A program made the translations under genes and the position numbers. From Bacteroidota bacterium (lineage in GTDB: Bacteria; Bacteroidota; Ignavibacteria; OLB7): a stretch of 57,683 bases of DNA. Where the stretch lies: NCBI GenBank assembly GCA_018266795.1, contig JAFDZV010000002.1, positions 1 to 57,683 on the forward strand. The letters are read 5' to 3'. Positions 33,910 to 43,132 of this stretch are shown piece after piece. Within the stretch, counting starts at the first letter, position 1; the number at the start of each line of letters is the position of its first letter. Below the pieces are notes generated by a model. That model saw only the letters and a list, made by a program, of their open reading frames with translations. It had not been told where the DNA came from and did not search any database.

Positions 33910-34409
33910 TGGCACATGCTCTCACGCTTACAACGCCGAGCGATCGTGAAATCGCGATGACGCGCACCTTCGATGCACCGCGCGACATGGTATTCGAGGC
34001 ATTTACACGACCGGAGCTGATCAAACGCTGGCTTGGCGTACAGAACGGCTGGGAGATGGTGGTCTGCGAGGTCGACCTGAGGATTGGCGGTACCTATCGC
34101 TACGTATGGCGCCGCACCGACGGCATGGAAATGGGAATGGGAGGCACATACCGGGAGATCGTGCGTCCGGAGCGCATCGTAACCACGGAGTCGTTCGACC
34201 AGTCATGGTACCCTGGAAGCGCCGTGGGAACGGTAACCCTGGTTGAGCGTGACGGCGTGACAACGCTTACGCTCACGGTGCTGTACGATTCACGCGAGGC
34301 ACGCGACCTGGTGCTTCAATCCCCGATGGAGAGCGGAGTCGAAGCCGGCTATCGGCAACTGGAGAACGTGCTTGCATCGCTGCGAACCGAAGGAGATGGG
34401 GCGTCATGA
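33906..34409 (+). CDS. SRPBCC/AHSA1-domain protein 1
   Basis: 167 residues. REIAMTRTFDAPRDMVFEAFTRPELIKRWLGV is the AHSA1-type first strand and helices, and VCEVDLRIGGTYRYVWRRTDG, GTYREIVRPERIVTTESFD and TVTLVERDGVTTLTLTVLYDSREARD follow. The START-like fold gives a hydrophobic pocket for a ligand not identified. Second gene of the arsR operon; it overlaps the previous stop by 4 nt and its own stop overlaps the next ATG. Confidence 0.9.
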   Translation: MMAHALTLTTPSDREIAMTRTFDAPRDMVFEAFTRPELIKRWLGVQNGWEMVVCEVDLRIGGTYRYVWRRTDGMEMGMGGTYREIVRPERIVTTESFDQSWYPGSAVGTVTLVERDGVTTLTLTVLYDSREARDLVLQSPMESGVEAGYRQLENVLASLRTEGDGAS

Positions 34410-34840
34410 GGACCGCAGCCATGCCCCGGCCATGGAAAAGCACCGCGGCCATACTGGCCGGATTCTTCGCAACCGCAATCCTCTCGCTCGGCACCGATCA
34501 GATTCTGCACATGCTGAATGTCTATCCGCCGTGGGATCGCCCCATGAACGATACCGGTTTGAATCTGTTGGCGCTTGCCTACCGGATCGTGTACACAGTC
34601 GGCGGCGGGTATGTCACGGCACGCCTGGCGCCTCGAAATCCGCTTCGCCACGCCGTGATTCTGGGAGCGATCGGTCTGTTGCCGGCCACGGCCGGTGCCG
34701 TTGTCGGCATCGCCGCGCACATGGGCCCATCATGGTATCCGATCGCACTGATAGGTACCGCCCTCCCCTGCACATGGCTTGGCGGCCTCCTGTACGAACG
34801 GCGCCGCCCGGGCCCTCGCCGAACGGCGGTATCGGAATAA
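34406..34840 (+). CDS. Small membrane protein of arsR-SRPBCC operon
   Basis: 144 residues with about four hydrophobic segments: ILAGFFATAILSLGTDQIL, LLALAYRIVYTVGGGYVTA, AVILGAIGLLPATAGAVVGIAA and WYPIALIGTALPCTWLGGLL. No family is recognised. ATGA overlap with the SRPBCC gene shows cotranslation. An inner-membrane partner of the SRPBCC proteins is inferred only from position. Confidence 0.75.
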   Translation: MRTAAMPRPWKSTAAILAGFFATAILSLGTDQILHMLNVYPPWDRPMNDTGLNLLALAYRIVYTVGGGYVTARLAPRNPLRHAVILGAIGLLPATAGAVVGIAAHMGPSWYPIALIGTALPCTWLGGLLYERRRPGPRRTAVSE

Positions 34841-34866
34841 TTCAACAATAATCCGGAGATATTCAC

Positions 34867-35358
34867 ATGAGCACCGAGATTGCACTGGAGAATCTTGTCT
34901 TTACCCGAACATTCAACGCGCCCGTCGCGGAAGTCTGGAGGCTCTGGAGCGACCCGGAATACGTCAGGCGATGGTGGGGGCCGGATATCTTTACATGCCC
35001 GCTTGCGAACATCGACTTTCGTGAAGGAGGCACATCGCTGGTCTGCATGAGCGCCCCGCAGTTCGGAGATCTGTACAGCACCTGGCGATACGTGACCATC
35101 GAGCCGATGAAGCGCATCGAGTACATCCACAACCTCGCGGACAGCGGCGGCAACAGAATCGATCCGGCTGCAATCGGCATGCCGGCGGACTTTCCTCAGG
35201 ATCAACGCCACGTGATCACCTTCCAACCGCTGGACAATGAGCATACGGAAATGACGGTCACCGAATACGGTTGGGCGCCGGGCCAGATGATGGAGATGTC
35301 GAAACTCGGGATGACGCAATGTCTCGAAAAAATGGCGGCGATATTCGCCGTCTCCTGA
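34867..35358 (+). CDS. SRPBCC/AHSA1-domain protein 2
   Basis: 163 residues. LENLVFTRTFNAPVAEVWRLWSDPEYVRRWWGPDIFTCPLANIDFREGGTSLVCM is the AHSA1 start (A-P-x-x-x-V-W-x-x-W-x-D-P-x-x-x-x-x-WWGP), followed by VTIEPMKRIEYIHNL, HVITFQPLDNEHTEMTVTEYGW and MSKLGMTQCLEKMAAI. GGAG lies 8 nt before the ATG, 26 nt after the previous stop. Last gene of the arsR operon. Confidence 0.9.
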   Translation: MSTEIALENLVFTRTFNAPVAEVWRLWSDPEYVRRWWGPDIFTCPLANIDFREGGTSLVCMSAPQFGDLYSTWRYVTIEPMKRIEYIHNLADSGGNRIDPAAIGMPADFPQDQRHVITFQPLDNEHTEMTVTEYGWAPGQMMEMSKLGMTQCLEKMAAIFAVS

Positions 35359-35511
35359 CCGCGAGATAATGATGACGGTGCTGCAGCTGCATGATGCGAA
35401 CCGGCAGCAGGCATTGTGCGCACCGCAGGCCGGACATTTCATGCACGACAGGATGCGCGTCCGCGAACCCCGGGATGCGCATCCTGCGTTGCAATCACCA
35501 GGATGCTGCAA

Positions 35512-36831
35512 TCAATGGTAGTCGTCGATGGTCCAGTGGAACGACGGCTGGAGCAGCGGCAGCGAATCGAGGTTGAGTCTTCGTGCGCGGATCGTCACGG
35601 CATCGGAACGCCATGTTCCCTCCAGCGTCAGAAGGCTGTCGTTGCCGGACAGCGTATAACGGAGATCGATGGTTGCTCCGTCGTTCGCGTTCAGGATCAG
35701 CTCCGAATCCGCCCCCCTGTATCCCAGCTTGTAGTCTGTCATCTCATCGCGCATGGACTGCGTGATGAAATATCCGCGCCTGTGCACGAAGAATCGCCGC
35801 GGACGAAGTCCGGCATCGGTTGTTGGTGGCACCGTGTCGCCGTTGCGCACGAACAGTTCCACATTCCACGCACCATGCAGAGCGGGGCGCGTTGCCGTGT
35901 CGTCGTTGAAATTGCCTGCCGTGAAATAGGGGTACAACGCTTCGAATAGAATCGCCACAATCAATGCCGCCTTGCCGACGGCACGGAACATCATCTGGCG
36001 CCGCGATGACGGCGGCCGCGCCGGACTCCACGCAGCCGCCGGCCGGCTCAGAACCAGAAGCCCGAACAGTCGCACCAGCGCCGGCCATGCAACCACGATG
36101 CCGAGAAACAGCAGAAAGCAGGAGTAGAGTTTGACGGAGATATCGAACGTGAAATTGATCACGACGATGTTCGCCATTACTCCAACGGCGCACAGCGCGC
36201 CGAGCAATCTGGTTCGCCGGAACAGGAGGAGCAGCGCGGCGGCTGCCTCCAGTACGCCCACGACAACGTTGTAGGAATACGATGATCCGATCGTGCTCCA
36301 GTAGAGAATGTCGCGCGCGAGGGAGCCGACGGCGGAGTAGAGGATATTCGGCTCGGGAATTCCGAATTGATGCTTGAACAGCTTATCGGCACCGTATTCC
36401 AGCAATTGCAGCGCCAGATAGTATCCGGCTGCTGCACGAAACAAGGCCTTCGCATCGGAGGAAACAACCGTTCCTCGGCGCGCGATGGCCCGGAATATTC
36501 CGATGGCGGCGGAGACGAACATGAGCAGGAATGTATGAACATACATTCCCGTTGAATCGGAGACGATGGCGGCCGTATACGGTCGGTTGAGATGGAGGAT
36601 GGTGCTGCATATCCACGCAACGCACGGCTCCGTCACCGGACGCAGCCAGCCCCCCACATCGGGAAGGACGTGGTAGGGGAACGGCAGAGTCAGCACGAAA
36701 AGCAGAACGAACACCGCGGCGAACAGGAACGCCGCGGATCGCGGAGTAGTGGCATTCACTGCATGCACATTTTCCGGTGGATGGAACACCGCATCAACGG
36801 TGTCGTTTCGTCTCCCCTCTCCAGAATCCAT
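35512..36831 (-). CDS. DoxX-like integral membrane protein
   Basis: About 439 residues with about eight hydrophobic segments in the first 320 (AFLFAAVFVLLFVLTLPF, MYVHTFLLMFVSAAIGIFRAI, GALCAVGVMANIVVINF, KLYSCFLLFLGIVVAWPALV). Between them LQLLEYGADKLFKHQFGIPEPN resembles the R/K-x-x-F-x-x-QF motif of a DoxX-like Bacteroidota family. The C-terminal 130 residues are soluble and beta-rich, perhaps extracytoplasmic. The start is uncertain: ATG 36831 overlaps the upstream gene by 38 nt, and GTG codons lie downstream. No enzyme function can be assigned. Confidence 0.7.
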   Translation of the reverse strand: MDSGEGRRNDTVDAVFHPPENVHAVNATTPRSAAFLFAAVFVLLFVLTLPFPYHVLPDVGGWLRPVTEPCVAWICSTILHLNRPYTAAIVSDSTGMYVHTFLLMFVSAAIGIFRAIARRGTVVSSDAKALFRAAAGYYLALQLLEYGADKLFKHQFGIPEPNILYSAVGSLARDILYWSTIGSSYSYNVVVGVLEAAAALLLLFRRTRLLGALCAVGVMANIVVINFTFDISVKLYSCFLLFLGIVVAWPALVRLFGLLVLSRPAAAWSPARPPSSRRQMMFRAVGKAALIVAILFEALYPYFTAGNFNDDTATRPALHGAWNVELFVRNGDTVPPTTDAGLRPRRFFVHRRGYFITQSMRDEMTDYKLGYRGADSELILNANDGATIDLRYTLSGNDSLLTLEGTWRSDAVTIRARRLNLDSLPLLQPSFHWTIDDYH

Positions 36832-37288
36832 AGGCGAGCGCCGGTACGGCAATCGCGCCGAGAAGCACCAGCAACGCCCTGCCGCGGATCGACTCGCCGC
36901 CTGCGGGGGCATCGAGGGCATACCGCACGGCGCCTCGCCGCTTCGGCAGGCCATTCCGCGTGCTTGATTTCTTCTCCTCGTACCCGATGAAGTTGATCCC
37001 CGGGAACAGCTTGCGCAGACTGTCCACGCCGATGCGCGGGTTGTTCCAGTAGTGATGATTCAGCACCGTATCATTCCCCTGATTGGAGTACTCCAGGGCG
37101 GTGCTGTCGTTAAGCTTCATCACGCTGTCGATCCTGCGCGGCGGCAATCCGAAATTGTCCTCTCCGGATGTGCGAAACGTCTCCACGGTTCCGCTATGGC
37201 TGCGATGCGCAATCATCATGGTCTGGCAGAGCGCCGGCACGCTTGCCGCGAGGAACATGGCCGCGAGAATACTTCCAAATGTTTTCAT
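36794..37288 (-). CDS. Signal-peptide protein of unknown function
   Basis: 164 residues: Sec signal MKTFGSILAAMFLAASVPALCQ, a soluble middle (SGTVETFRTSGEDNFGLPPRRIDSVMKLNDSTALEYSNQGNDTVLNHHYWNNPRIGVDSLRKLFPG in part), and one C-terminal membrane segment (ALLVLLGAIAVPALAYGFW) followed by a basic tail, so a periplasmic protein anchored at its C-terminus is likely. It overlaps the next minus-strand gene, which suggests cotranscription. No family recognised. An in-frame ATG at 37309 is possible. Confidence 0.6.
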   Translation of the reverse strand: MKTFGSILAAMFLAASVPALCQTMMIAHRSHSGTVETFRTSGEDNFGLPPRRIDSVMKLNDSTALEYSNQGNDTVLNHHYWNNPRIGVDSLRKLFPGINFIGYEEKKSSTRNGLPKRRGAVRYALDAPAGGESIRGRALLVLLGAIAVPALAYGFWRGETKRHR

Positions 37289-37785
37289 GGCTGCCGATTC
37301 GAATGTCATCAGTTTCAGTGTCGACTGGGCGTACACACAATCGGGATGCCTGCGCCGGCATGCACATCCGCGAACATGCGCCATGCCGCCTCGGCGACGG
37401 CGGCCGCTCATCTGATCGATTCCTCCAGATCTCCGCGCTCCGGCACCTGCCGTTCCAGGACCGAGCCAATATAGACAGCCACTGCGCCCTCGACAACGCC
37501 GTGCTCCAGGGCTCCGGCCTCTGCTCCCCACGGATATCTGTGCCGATCCGCATCGGTTTGAAGCGCCCTCCTGGAACGGTCGCCGCAATCTCCTGCTGCC
37601 AGGGCCCGCAACCGGAGAGATCCTCTCCCTGGCCGTTCGCCGACGGCAGTCCGAGCCGCGCCGCGCCCGTTCAAGCCGTCAGGCCACGGTACTACGACGC
37701 ATCACCCCGGTTCGTGCAACGCGCCGGACAGGTAGCATCAGCGCCGGTTGTTTGCAGCACTGGCCGCCGGCGGCGCACCGGCGCA
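37289..37785. other. Intergenic, no gene seen
   Basis: About 500 bp with no convincing coding sequence and no repeat recognised. Downstream of the pseudouridine synthase (minus) and upstream of the 36794 gene. Confidence 0.4.
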
Positions 37786-38715
37786 TCACACGGCCCCGTG
37801 CTCCAACGTTCGTTCGCTTCGGAACTCCATCCGGCGGCCGCTCACCGGATCGGTGAAGGCGAGGCTCTGCGCGAGAAGCTGAAGCGGATGGGTGAAGTCG
37901 TAAGGCGCGTCCGGCATCACCTCCGGGTAGAGCCGGTCGTTCACGATCGGATGTCCCAGCGAAAGCAGATGCAGCCTGATCTGATGTTTTCGTCCGGTAA
38001 CCGGGCGCACCCGGAAGAGCGTACAATCCGCCGTCCGGTCCAGCACGCTCACATATGTGGTTGCATTGGCCTCTCCATCGGCGTTTCGCATGCGGAACCA
38101 CGGCTCGCCCCGCTCGATGCGGCCGCTCACCGTATGCTCCTCATGAAGCGTCGCCATGCCGCGGGCAACTGCACGATATTCCTTCGCCACCTCGCGCCGT
38201 GCAAACAGCCGGTGATAGAGCGGACGCGTTGATGGATCGAGCGAGAAGATCACCAGCCCTGCGGTCTCGCGATCGAGCCGGTGCACCGGCGTAATCCACT
38301 CCGCACCCGTGCTCTCCCGGAGCCGTGCCAGCAGACACTCCCGGACGAACGGCCCCGACGGCGTCACCGGCAGGAAGTGAGGTTTGTCGGCGATGAGCAG
38401 ATGGTCGTTGCGAAACAGGATGATCTCCGTCAGCGGAACAGACTGCTCGCCTGCAATCTCGCGGATGTAGTGCAGAGTGATCCCGTATCGATACGGCGTT
38501 GCGGGCGTCACGATTTCCCCGGAGGCACTCACCACCCGTGCCTGCTCCATTCGTTCGCGCCAGATCCCCGCCCCCACATGCGGAAAGCGTCCGGCAAGGA
38601 ATTCGAGAATCGTTGCAGGCGGATACTCGAGCTTCGCAAGGTATATGGAGGACCAGGCCGGTACGTTGGTGCCCGCGTCACTCGATGCCGATAGTCCCGT
38701 TTGATCGTTCGTCAC
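37786..38715 (-). CDS. RluA-family pseudouridine synthase
   Basis: About 309 residues from a GTG start with CGGAG abutting it; a longer ATG start at 38814 would add 33 unlikely residues. YPPATILEFLAGRFPHVGAGIWRERM is a degenerate S4-like N-terminus. FRNDHLLIADKPHFLPVTPSG, ITPVHRLDRETAGLVIFSLDP (catalytic Asp in H-R-L-D-R-E-T-A-G) and RVRPVTGRKHQIRLHLLSLGHPIVNDRLYP are the RluA motifs. It isomerises specific uridines in rRNA or tRNA; the target is not predictable. The closest style is the RluA-like group with the FLPVTPSG motif. Confidence 0.9.
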   Translation of the reverse strand: MTNDQTGLSASSDAGTNVPAWSSIYLAKLEYPPATILEFLAGRFPHVGAGIWRERMEQARVVSASGEIVTPATPYRYGITLHYIREIAGEQSVPLTEIILFRNDHLLIADKPHFLPVTPSGPFVRECLLARLRESTGAEWITPVHRLDRETAGLVIFSLDPSTRPLYHRLFARREVAKEYRAVARGMATLHEEHTVSGRIERGEPWFRMRNADGEANATTYVSVLDRTADCTLFRVRPVTGRKHQIRLHLLSLGHPIVNDRLYPEVMPDAPYDFTHPLQLLAQSLAFTDPVSGRRMEFRSERTLEHGAV

Positions 38716-38988
38716 CTCCGAAAGTACAAATCGCCGGCCCGAAACAGCAGAGCTGCGGAGGAACCGGTGGCAGCTCGTGGAGCGCACGGCCACGACATCC
38801 GCACATCGACGCATATGCAGCTCACGGTGATCTCACTTCCGGCCGACGCAATGCGCACCGTCACGGGCCGATGCAATAGATTGCGGCATGCAGGCCCGCG
38901 GGGCATGTCATCAACGGCCGACATCTGCTGCCTCGCCACCGGGCGCGTACACGGCGCAACCGCATTCACCAATCATACCGGAGTTTCC

Positions 38989-39519
38989 ATGCCGACGAAC
39001 ACAAACGTTCTGATGATCCGCCACGCCGAGAAGCCGGACGATCCCGGCGACACCGGGCTTGCGATCGCAGGGCAGGAACGTGCACAGGCCTACGTGATAT
39101 ACTTTCAGAACATCACCATCGGACCGGCGCCGGTCAGGCTGAACTACCTCTTCGCCGCCGCCGATTCCGCCGAGAGCCAGCGGCCGCGCCTTACCATCCA
39201 GCCACTCTCCGATGCGATCGGCGTTTCCATCGACGACAAACACAGCGACAAGGATTATCAGAAGGTGGCGGACGATATTCTTCAACACTCGAAGTACGAC
39301 GGGTCCAACATTCTCATCTGCTGGCATCACGGCGAGATTCTGCAGCTCGCGGAGGCGCTGGGGGTGCCGGCCTCCTCACTCCCAGCGCAGTGGCCCGGTG
39401 ATGTCTTCGGGTGGCTGCTCGAGCTGAACTTCGATGCGGACGGCACGCTAACCGTGCAGCCGATATCGAGCCAGAAGCTCATGTACGACGACTACGGCCA
39501 GACACCGCCAACGGCATGA
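38989..39519 (+). CDS. Histidine phosphatase-superfamily protein
   Basis: 176 residues. MPTNTNVLMIRHAEKPDDPGDTGLAIAGQERAQAY holds the catalytic R-H-A-E-K-P (phosphoglycerate-mutase-like branch), with L-x-x-x-G-x-x-x-A. ILICWHHGEILQLAEALG holds the second His. Predicted soluble phosphohydrolase of unknown substrate; some relatives with this RHAEKP layout are poorly characterised. No Shine-Dalgarno is visible. Convergent with the next T9SS gene across a strong bidirectional hairpin. Confidence 0.8.
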   Translation: MPTNTNVLMIRHAEKPDDPGDTGLAIAGQERAQAYVIYFQNITIGPAPVRLNYLFAAADSAESQRPRLTIQPLSDAIGVSIDDKHSDKDYQKVADDILQHSKYDGSNILICWHHGEILQLAEALGVPASSLPAQWPGDVFGWLLELNFDADGTLTVQPISSQKLMYDDYGQTPPTA

Positions 39520-39525
39520 GCGCAA

Positions 39526-39559
39526 CATCAAGGGCGCGGCCCGTGCCGCGCCCTTGATG
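39526..39559. terminator. Bidirectional terminator
   Basis: CATCAAGGGCGCGGC-CCGT-GCCGCGCCCTTGATG, 15-bp perfect stem between convergent genes ending at 39519 and 39579. Confidence 0.85.
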
Positions 39560-39578
39560 AACAGATCCTGGAAGCAGA

Positions 39579-41378
39579 TCACTTGCCGGTCACCACGACG
39601 CGCTTTGTCTGCGATCTGGTGCCGCCATCGACACGCACCAGATAGCTTCCCATCGCCCAGCCTGTGGTGTTGATCACCTGGAAGCCGGAGCCATCCTTCG
39701 CATCGGCGGTCCGCTGATAGACGATCCGGCCGTATGCGTCGCTGATGACGACGGAGACCTGCGCCCCCACACCGAGACTGTACCGCACCTCGAAGCTGCT
39801 CCCTTCTGCAACCGGGTTCGGATACATCAGGGTTCCAGCGCCCGTCCCCTCATCGGCGGCAACGGCTGCGATGCCCTGATCGGGGCCATGCACATCGCGC
39901 GAGGAGAGCCTGCCGTCCCGATACCATGGCTCGATCGCCGGCATGGAAGGCTGGTGAACATCGGGAGTGTGCGGCGCCGGCACGGCCGGGCAGGCGGTGA
40001 AGCAGAGGTTCTGCGTCACCCTTCCGGGGATTACGGCCACCGGCTTCATGATCCCCCACGATGCCGAGACGGGGGACATCGGGGCTTGCACGGACGGATA
40101 CCCCGGCGTGTTGCAGTTATCGACCGGGCGCGCCTCATGGCAACCGCTCACGCCGAGCAAACCGGTTTTGATCACATACATCTGCTGCGGATCCAGCGGA
40201 GGTGCAAGAGGCTGCGTGAGCCCGCAGAGGATGAATCCCGGCAGGCAGTTGGTTGCAACCTCGGCGCCGGAATACAACTGGTCGAGCCCGTTGCCGCCGT
40301 ATGCCATGGACCAGTTCTTTCCGCTGGGGCATCCCCATACCGGCGTCATGTCCACAACATATCCATCGTCGCCCCCCAGCGGTCCGGGGTTCATATGCCC
40401 GGTGAGGAGAAGATCGCCCGGAGCGCCCACCACCTTCATCTCACGAACCTGGAACATCTCTTCAACGGAGGGATTGCCTCCACCGGCGATATCGGGCGCA
40501 ATCATCACGCCGCCTCCGTTGAACTTTGCCACATAGAAATCCGGAGATGGCGTTCCCGTGGTAGCTCCCACCGCAACAATGTTCCCGGCTTGCGCGCCAA
40601 CGGTAAGCTCGATCACGGAGTTGAAGTTCTCGTTGGCTCCCAGCCCGACATGATTGGACCAGATCGGTATGCCGGCATTGGTGGTTCGCATCACCCATCC
40701 CTGCATCCCGTTGCCGAAGCTGGTGGTTGCACCGCATGTAATCAGGTCACCGTTCGCGGCCTCGTACAAGCCGCGCAGATCCTCGTTCGCCGGGTTCCCC
40801 GCCGGCGCATAGGTCCGGACGAAGATCGGTGCGCCGGCTGCATTGGTACGCACCATCAGCCCATCCTGGTTGGCGGGCGCAAGATGTGCCTCACCAACGG
40901 CAACGTAATCGCCATTGGCGGCCTCCAGAACGTCCACACCCGCCTCGTAGTTCGCGCCCCCGAATGTCTCTCCCCACACAACGCCGCCGGCGGCGTTGAT
41001 CTTCAACAGCAGGAGATCGCTGCTGCCGTTGACGTCCGTTCTGCCGGTAATGATGAACCCGCCGCCGGCAAGCTCCTGAATATCCAGACCGTAGTCATTA
41101 CCGTGAAAATCGTAGGCGAATGCCCACACGATCCCGCCGGTGAGATTCTCCTCCACCACGTACACATCGTTGTTCTGGCCGAAGCTGTTTGTGGTACCAA
41201 CACTGATGTATCCGCCGCCGAGAAGCAACGGCTTTACACCACCGCGCCCATCCTCCGTCTGGACGCCGCCGAACGTGGACTGCCAGGTCTGCGCGTGCGC
41301 GCGCGCACCTGCAAAGACAAGCCCGAGGACAAGCATCGTACAGACTCGAGCGGGGAATCCGAATCGTCTACTGCTCAT
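39579..41378 (-). CDS. Secreted T9SS beta-propeller-like protein
   Basis: 599 residues. Sec signal RVCTMLVLGLVFAGARAHA-QT. About 400 residues of repeated segments of the SBBP-like pattern: TFGGVQTEDGRGGVKPLLLGGGYISVGTTNS, GLDIQELAGGGFIITGRTD, GVDVLEAANGDYVAVGEA, LRGLYEAANGDLITCGATT, each ending in a G-x-T/A-x turn. A Pro/His-rich linker (about 465-510) is followed by a T9SS domain (LMYPNPVAEGSSFEVRYSLGVGAQVSVVISDAYGR...MGSYLVRVDGG...KRVVVTGK). Surface or secreted protein of unknown ligand. Confidence 0.83.
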   Translation of the reverse strand: MSSRRFGFPARVCTMLVLGLVFAGARAHAQTWQSTFGGVQTEDGRGGVKPLLLGGGYISVGTTNSFGQNNDVYVVEENLTGGIVWAFAYDFHGNDYGLDIQELAGGGFIITGRTDVNGSSDLLLLKINAAGGVVWGETFGGANYEAGVDVLEAANGDYVAVGEAHLAPANQDGLMVRTNAAGAPIFVRTYAPAGNPANEDLRGLYEAANGDLITCGATTSFGNGMQGWVMRTTNAGIPIWSNHVGLGANENFNSVIELTVGAQAGNIVAVGATTGTPSPDFYVAKFNGGGVMIAPDIAGGGNPSVEEMFQVREMKVVGAPGDLLLTGHMNPGPLGGDDGYVVDMTPVWGCPSGKNWSMAYGGNGLDQLYSGAEVATNCLPGFILCGLTQPLAPPLDPQQMYVIKTGLLGVSGCHEARPVDNCNTPGYPSVQAPMSPVSASWGIMKPVAVIPGRVTQNLCFTACPAVPAPHTPDVHQPSMPAIEPWYRDGRLSSRDVHGPDQGIAAVAADEGTGAGTLMYPNPVAEGSSFEVRYSLGVGAQVSVVISDAYGRIVYQRTADAKDGSGFQVINTTGWAMGSYLVRVDGGTRSQTKRVVVTGK

Positions 41379-41983
41379 GAGATTACCTCATTCGTTGATC
41401 GTTGTCGGTTGAGTTCATGTATGTGGAACATGGAGCCGAACGCTCAGGCATGCCGCCGCGTTCTACACCATGTAATCGCTCCGCGGCGACGGCCATCCTG
41501 TCGCGCGAAGGCATGGGACACCCCTCCTTCGGAATTGTCCGATGGCGGGACGAAGTAATTGCGATGCGGTGTCAGTGTCGAGGGTACCCGGGGCAACGTC
41601 GTACGGCAGTACGCGGCGAGACGTCCGAGCGCGGCGCCGATCGAACCCGGCCCCCGTACAGCCCCGAGGCCGGGCGCTGCGGAACGTGGGTTCGTGATCG
41701 ATGGTATCGGATGCGTATGATGGCAAAGATCGGTTCTGCCCGATCAGACTGCGAGTACATCATCATGTACCCGATGGTCCACGTGGAGAGCCTGCGGACA
41801 ACCGCCTGCACGGCCGAACGAAAATGAACAAGGCAGCATATCCACCAAATAATCCCTGTGCGTGTCGCGTCCATGCAGCGTGTGCATAATTGACCGCCGT
41901 CATTGCTGCCGCGATCGCAATCGGCGATGTTGCCGACGTGGATGGAGAAACCGTCTGCGCATTGAATTACAAGGAGCGGACCG
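41379..41983. other. Intergenic, no gene seen
   Basis: About 605 bp between divergent genes. It should hold both promoters. AAGGAGCGGACCG precedes the 41984 start. No convincing small gene. Confidence 0.45.
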
Positions 41984-43132
41984 ATGGAAAAATTTCAGAA
42001 CCCAGCGCTGCAGGAACTGGCACGTGTGAACGAGACGCCATGTATTTCGATATACCTGCCGGCTCGCATCAGCGGTGCGAACAAGGAAAGCGACATGGCT
42101 CGGCTGAAGCATCTGCTGCGCGAAGCCGAATCCCGCACTGCGGCGAACGGCACGATGAAACCCGGATTGCTTGAACCGGCGCGCGAGCTCACGGAAAATC
42201 CGGAGTTCTGGAAGGACTCACGGCACGGCCTTGCGTTGTTTCTCTCACCCGGCGTTTTCAGGACATATCGCGTTCCGGTTCCTCTCACCGAATCGGTGAA
42301 GGTGGCGGAATGCTTCGATCTGCTTCCGCTTCTTTCGTTGGGACTGGATGATGCCGCGTTCTTCCTTCTTTCGCTCAGCCAGAATCGAATCCGGCTCTAC
42401 AAGGGAACACATCAGGAGTTCGAGGAGATTCCGCTGGATGATGCCATCGCCAGCCTTGGCGGGTTCACACGGTACACGGAATGGGAGGAGGAGGCACAGC
42501 TGCATTCGGGTATTTCCCCGGCGCATGGCAGTCGCAGCAAGGAAAATGCCGTGTTCCACGGAACCGGCTCGGTTGACGAACGAACGAAGGACGATCTGCG
42601 CAAGCTGTTCCACGCCGTCGATACCGCACTGCTCACTACATACGGTGTCCGGAACGGTCCGCTGGTGCTTGCCGGTGTATCCTTTCTTCAGGCCATCTAT
42701 CGCAAGGTGAGCAAGCATCCGGCAATTGCCGATGATGGCGTTCACGGCAACCCGGAACACATGCGGCCGGAGCAGCTGCACCATGCAGCATGGCAGGCCG
42801 TGGAACCACTTGCCGGTGCGCGCAAGCGCCAGGCACTGGATCAATTCGGCAACCTTGCCGGGACCGGCAAGACCGCCACAACAGCCGAGGACATTGCTGC
42901 CGCCGCCAGGGAGGGACGCGTGAGGGCATTGTTCATACCAACCGCAACCGGTCTGAATTCCACCGGTGTACGTGAGAACAATATCGCGACAGATGCGCAT
43001 GCGGCGGCCGGAGCGAACGGGGAGATGATGCGGTTGGTGGGACTGGTATTGCGCGAAGGAGGCGAGGTGTTCCCGGTTGCCGCCTCGGAGCTTCCCCCGG
43101 ACGCCGGCGTGGCTGCAATCATGCGCTACTGA
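41984..43132 (+). CDS. eRF1-like ribosome hibernation-type factor (baeRF family)
   Basis: 382 residues. VNETPCISIYLPARISGANKESDMARLKHLLREAESR is the start of the bacterial eRF1-related (baeRF) families. DDAAFFLLSLSQNRIRLYKG is the central domain-2-like strand, and VLAGVSFLQAIYRKVSKHPAIA, followed by EGRVRALFIPTATG, corresponds to the eRF1-like C-domain. Members of the AOC03_06830-type group are reported as ribosome hibernation factors; assignment here rests on motif layout only. Cytosolic. AAGGAG precedes the ATG. The Hsp20 remnant and Crp/Fnr gene nearby suggest a stress or hypoxia context. Confidence 0.82.
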   Translation: MEKFQNPALQELARVNETPCISIYLPARISGANKESDMARLKHLLREAESRTAANGTMKPGLLEPARELTENPEFWKDSRHGLALFLSPGVFRTYRVPVPLTESVKVAECFDLLPLLSLGLDDAAFFLLSLSQNRIRLYKGTHQEFEEIPLDDAIASLGGFTRYTEWEEEAQLHSGISPAHGSRSKENAVFHGTGSVDERTKDDLRKLFHAVDTALLTTYGVRNGPLVLAGVSFLQAIYRKVSKHPAIADDGVHGNPEHMRPEQLHHAAWQAVEPLAGARKRQALDQFGNLAGTGKTATTAEDIAAAAREGRVRALFIPTATGLNSTGVRENNIATDAHAAAGANGEMMRLVGLVLREGGEVFPVAASELPPDAGVAAIMRY

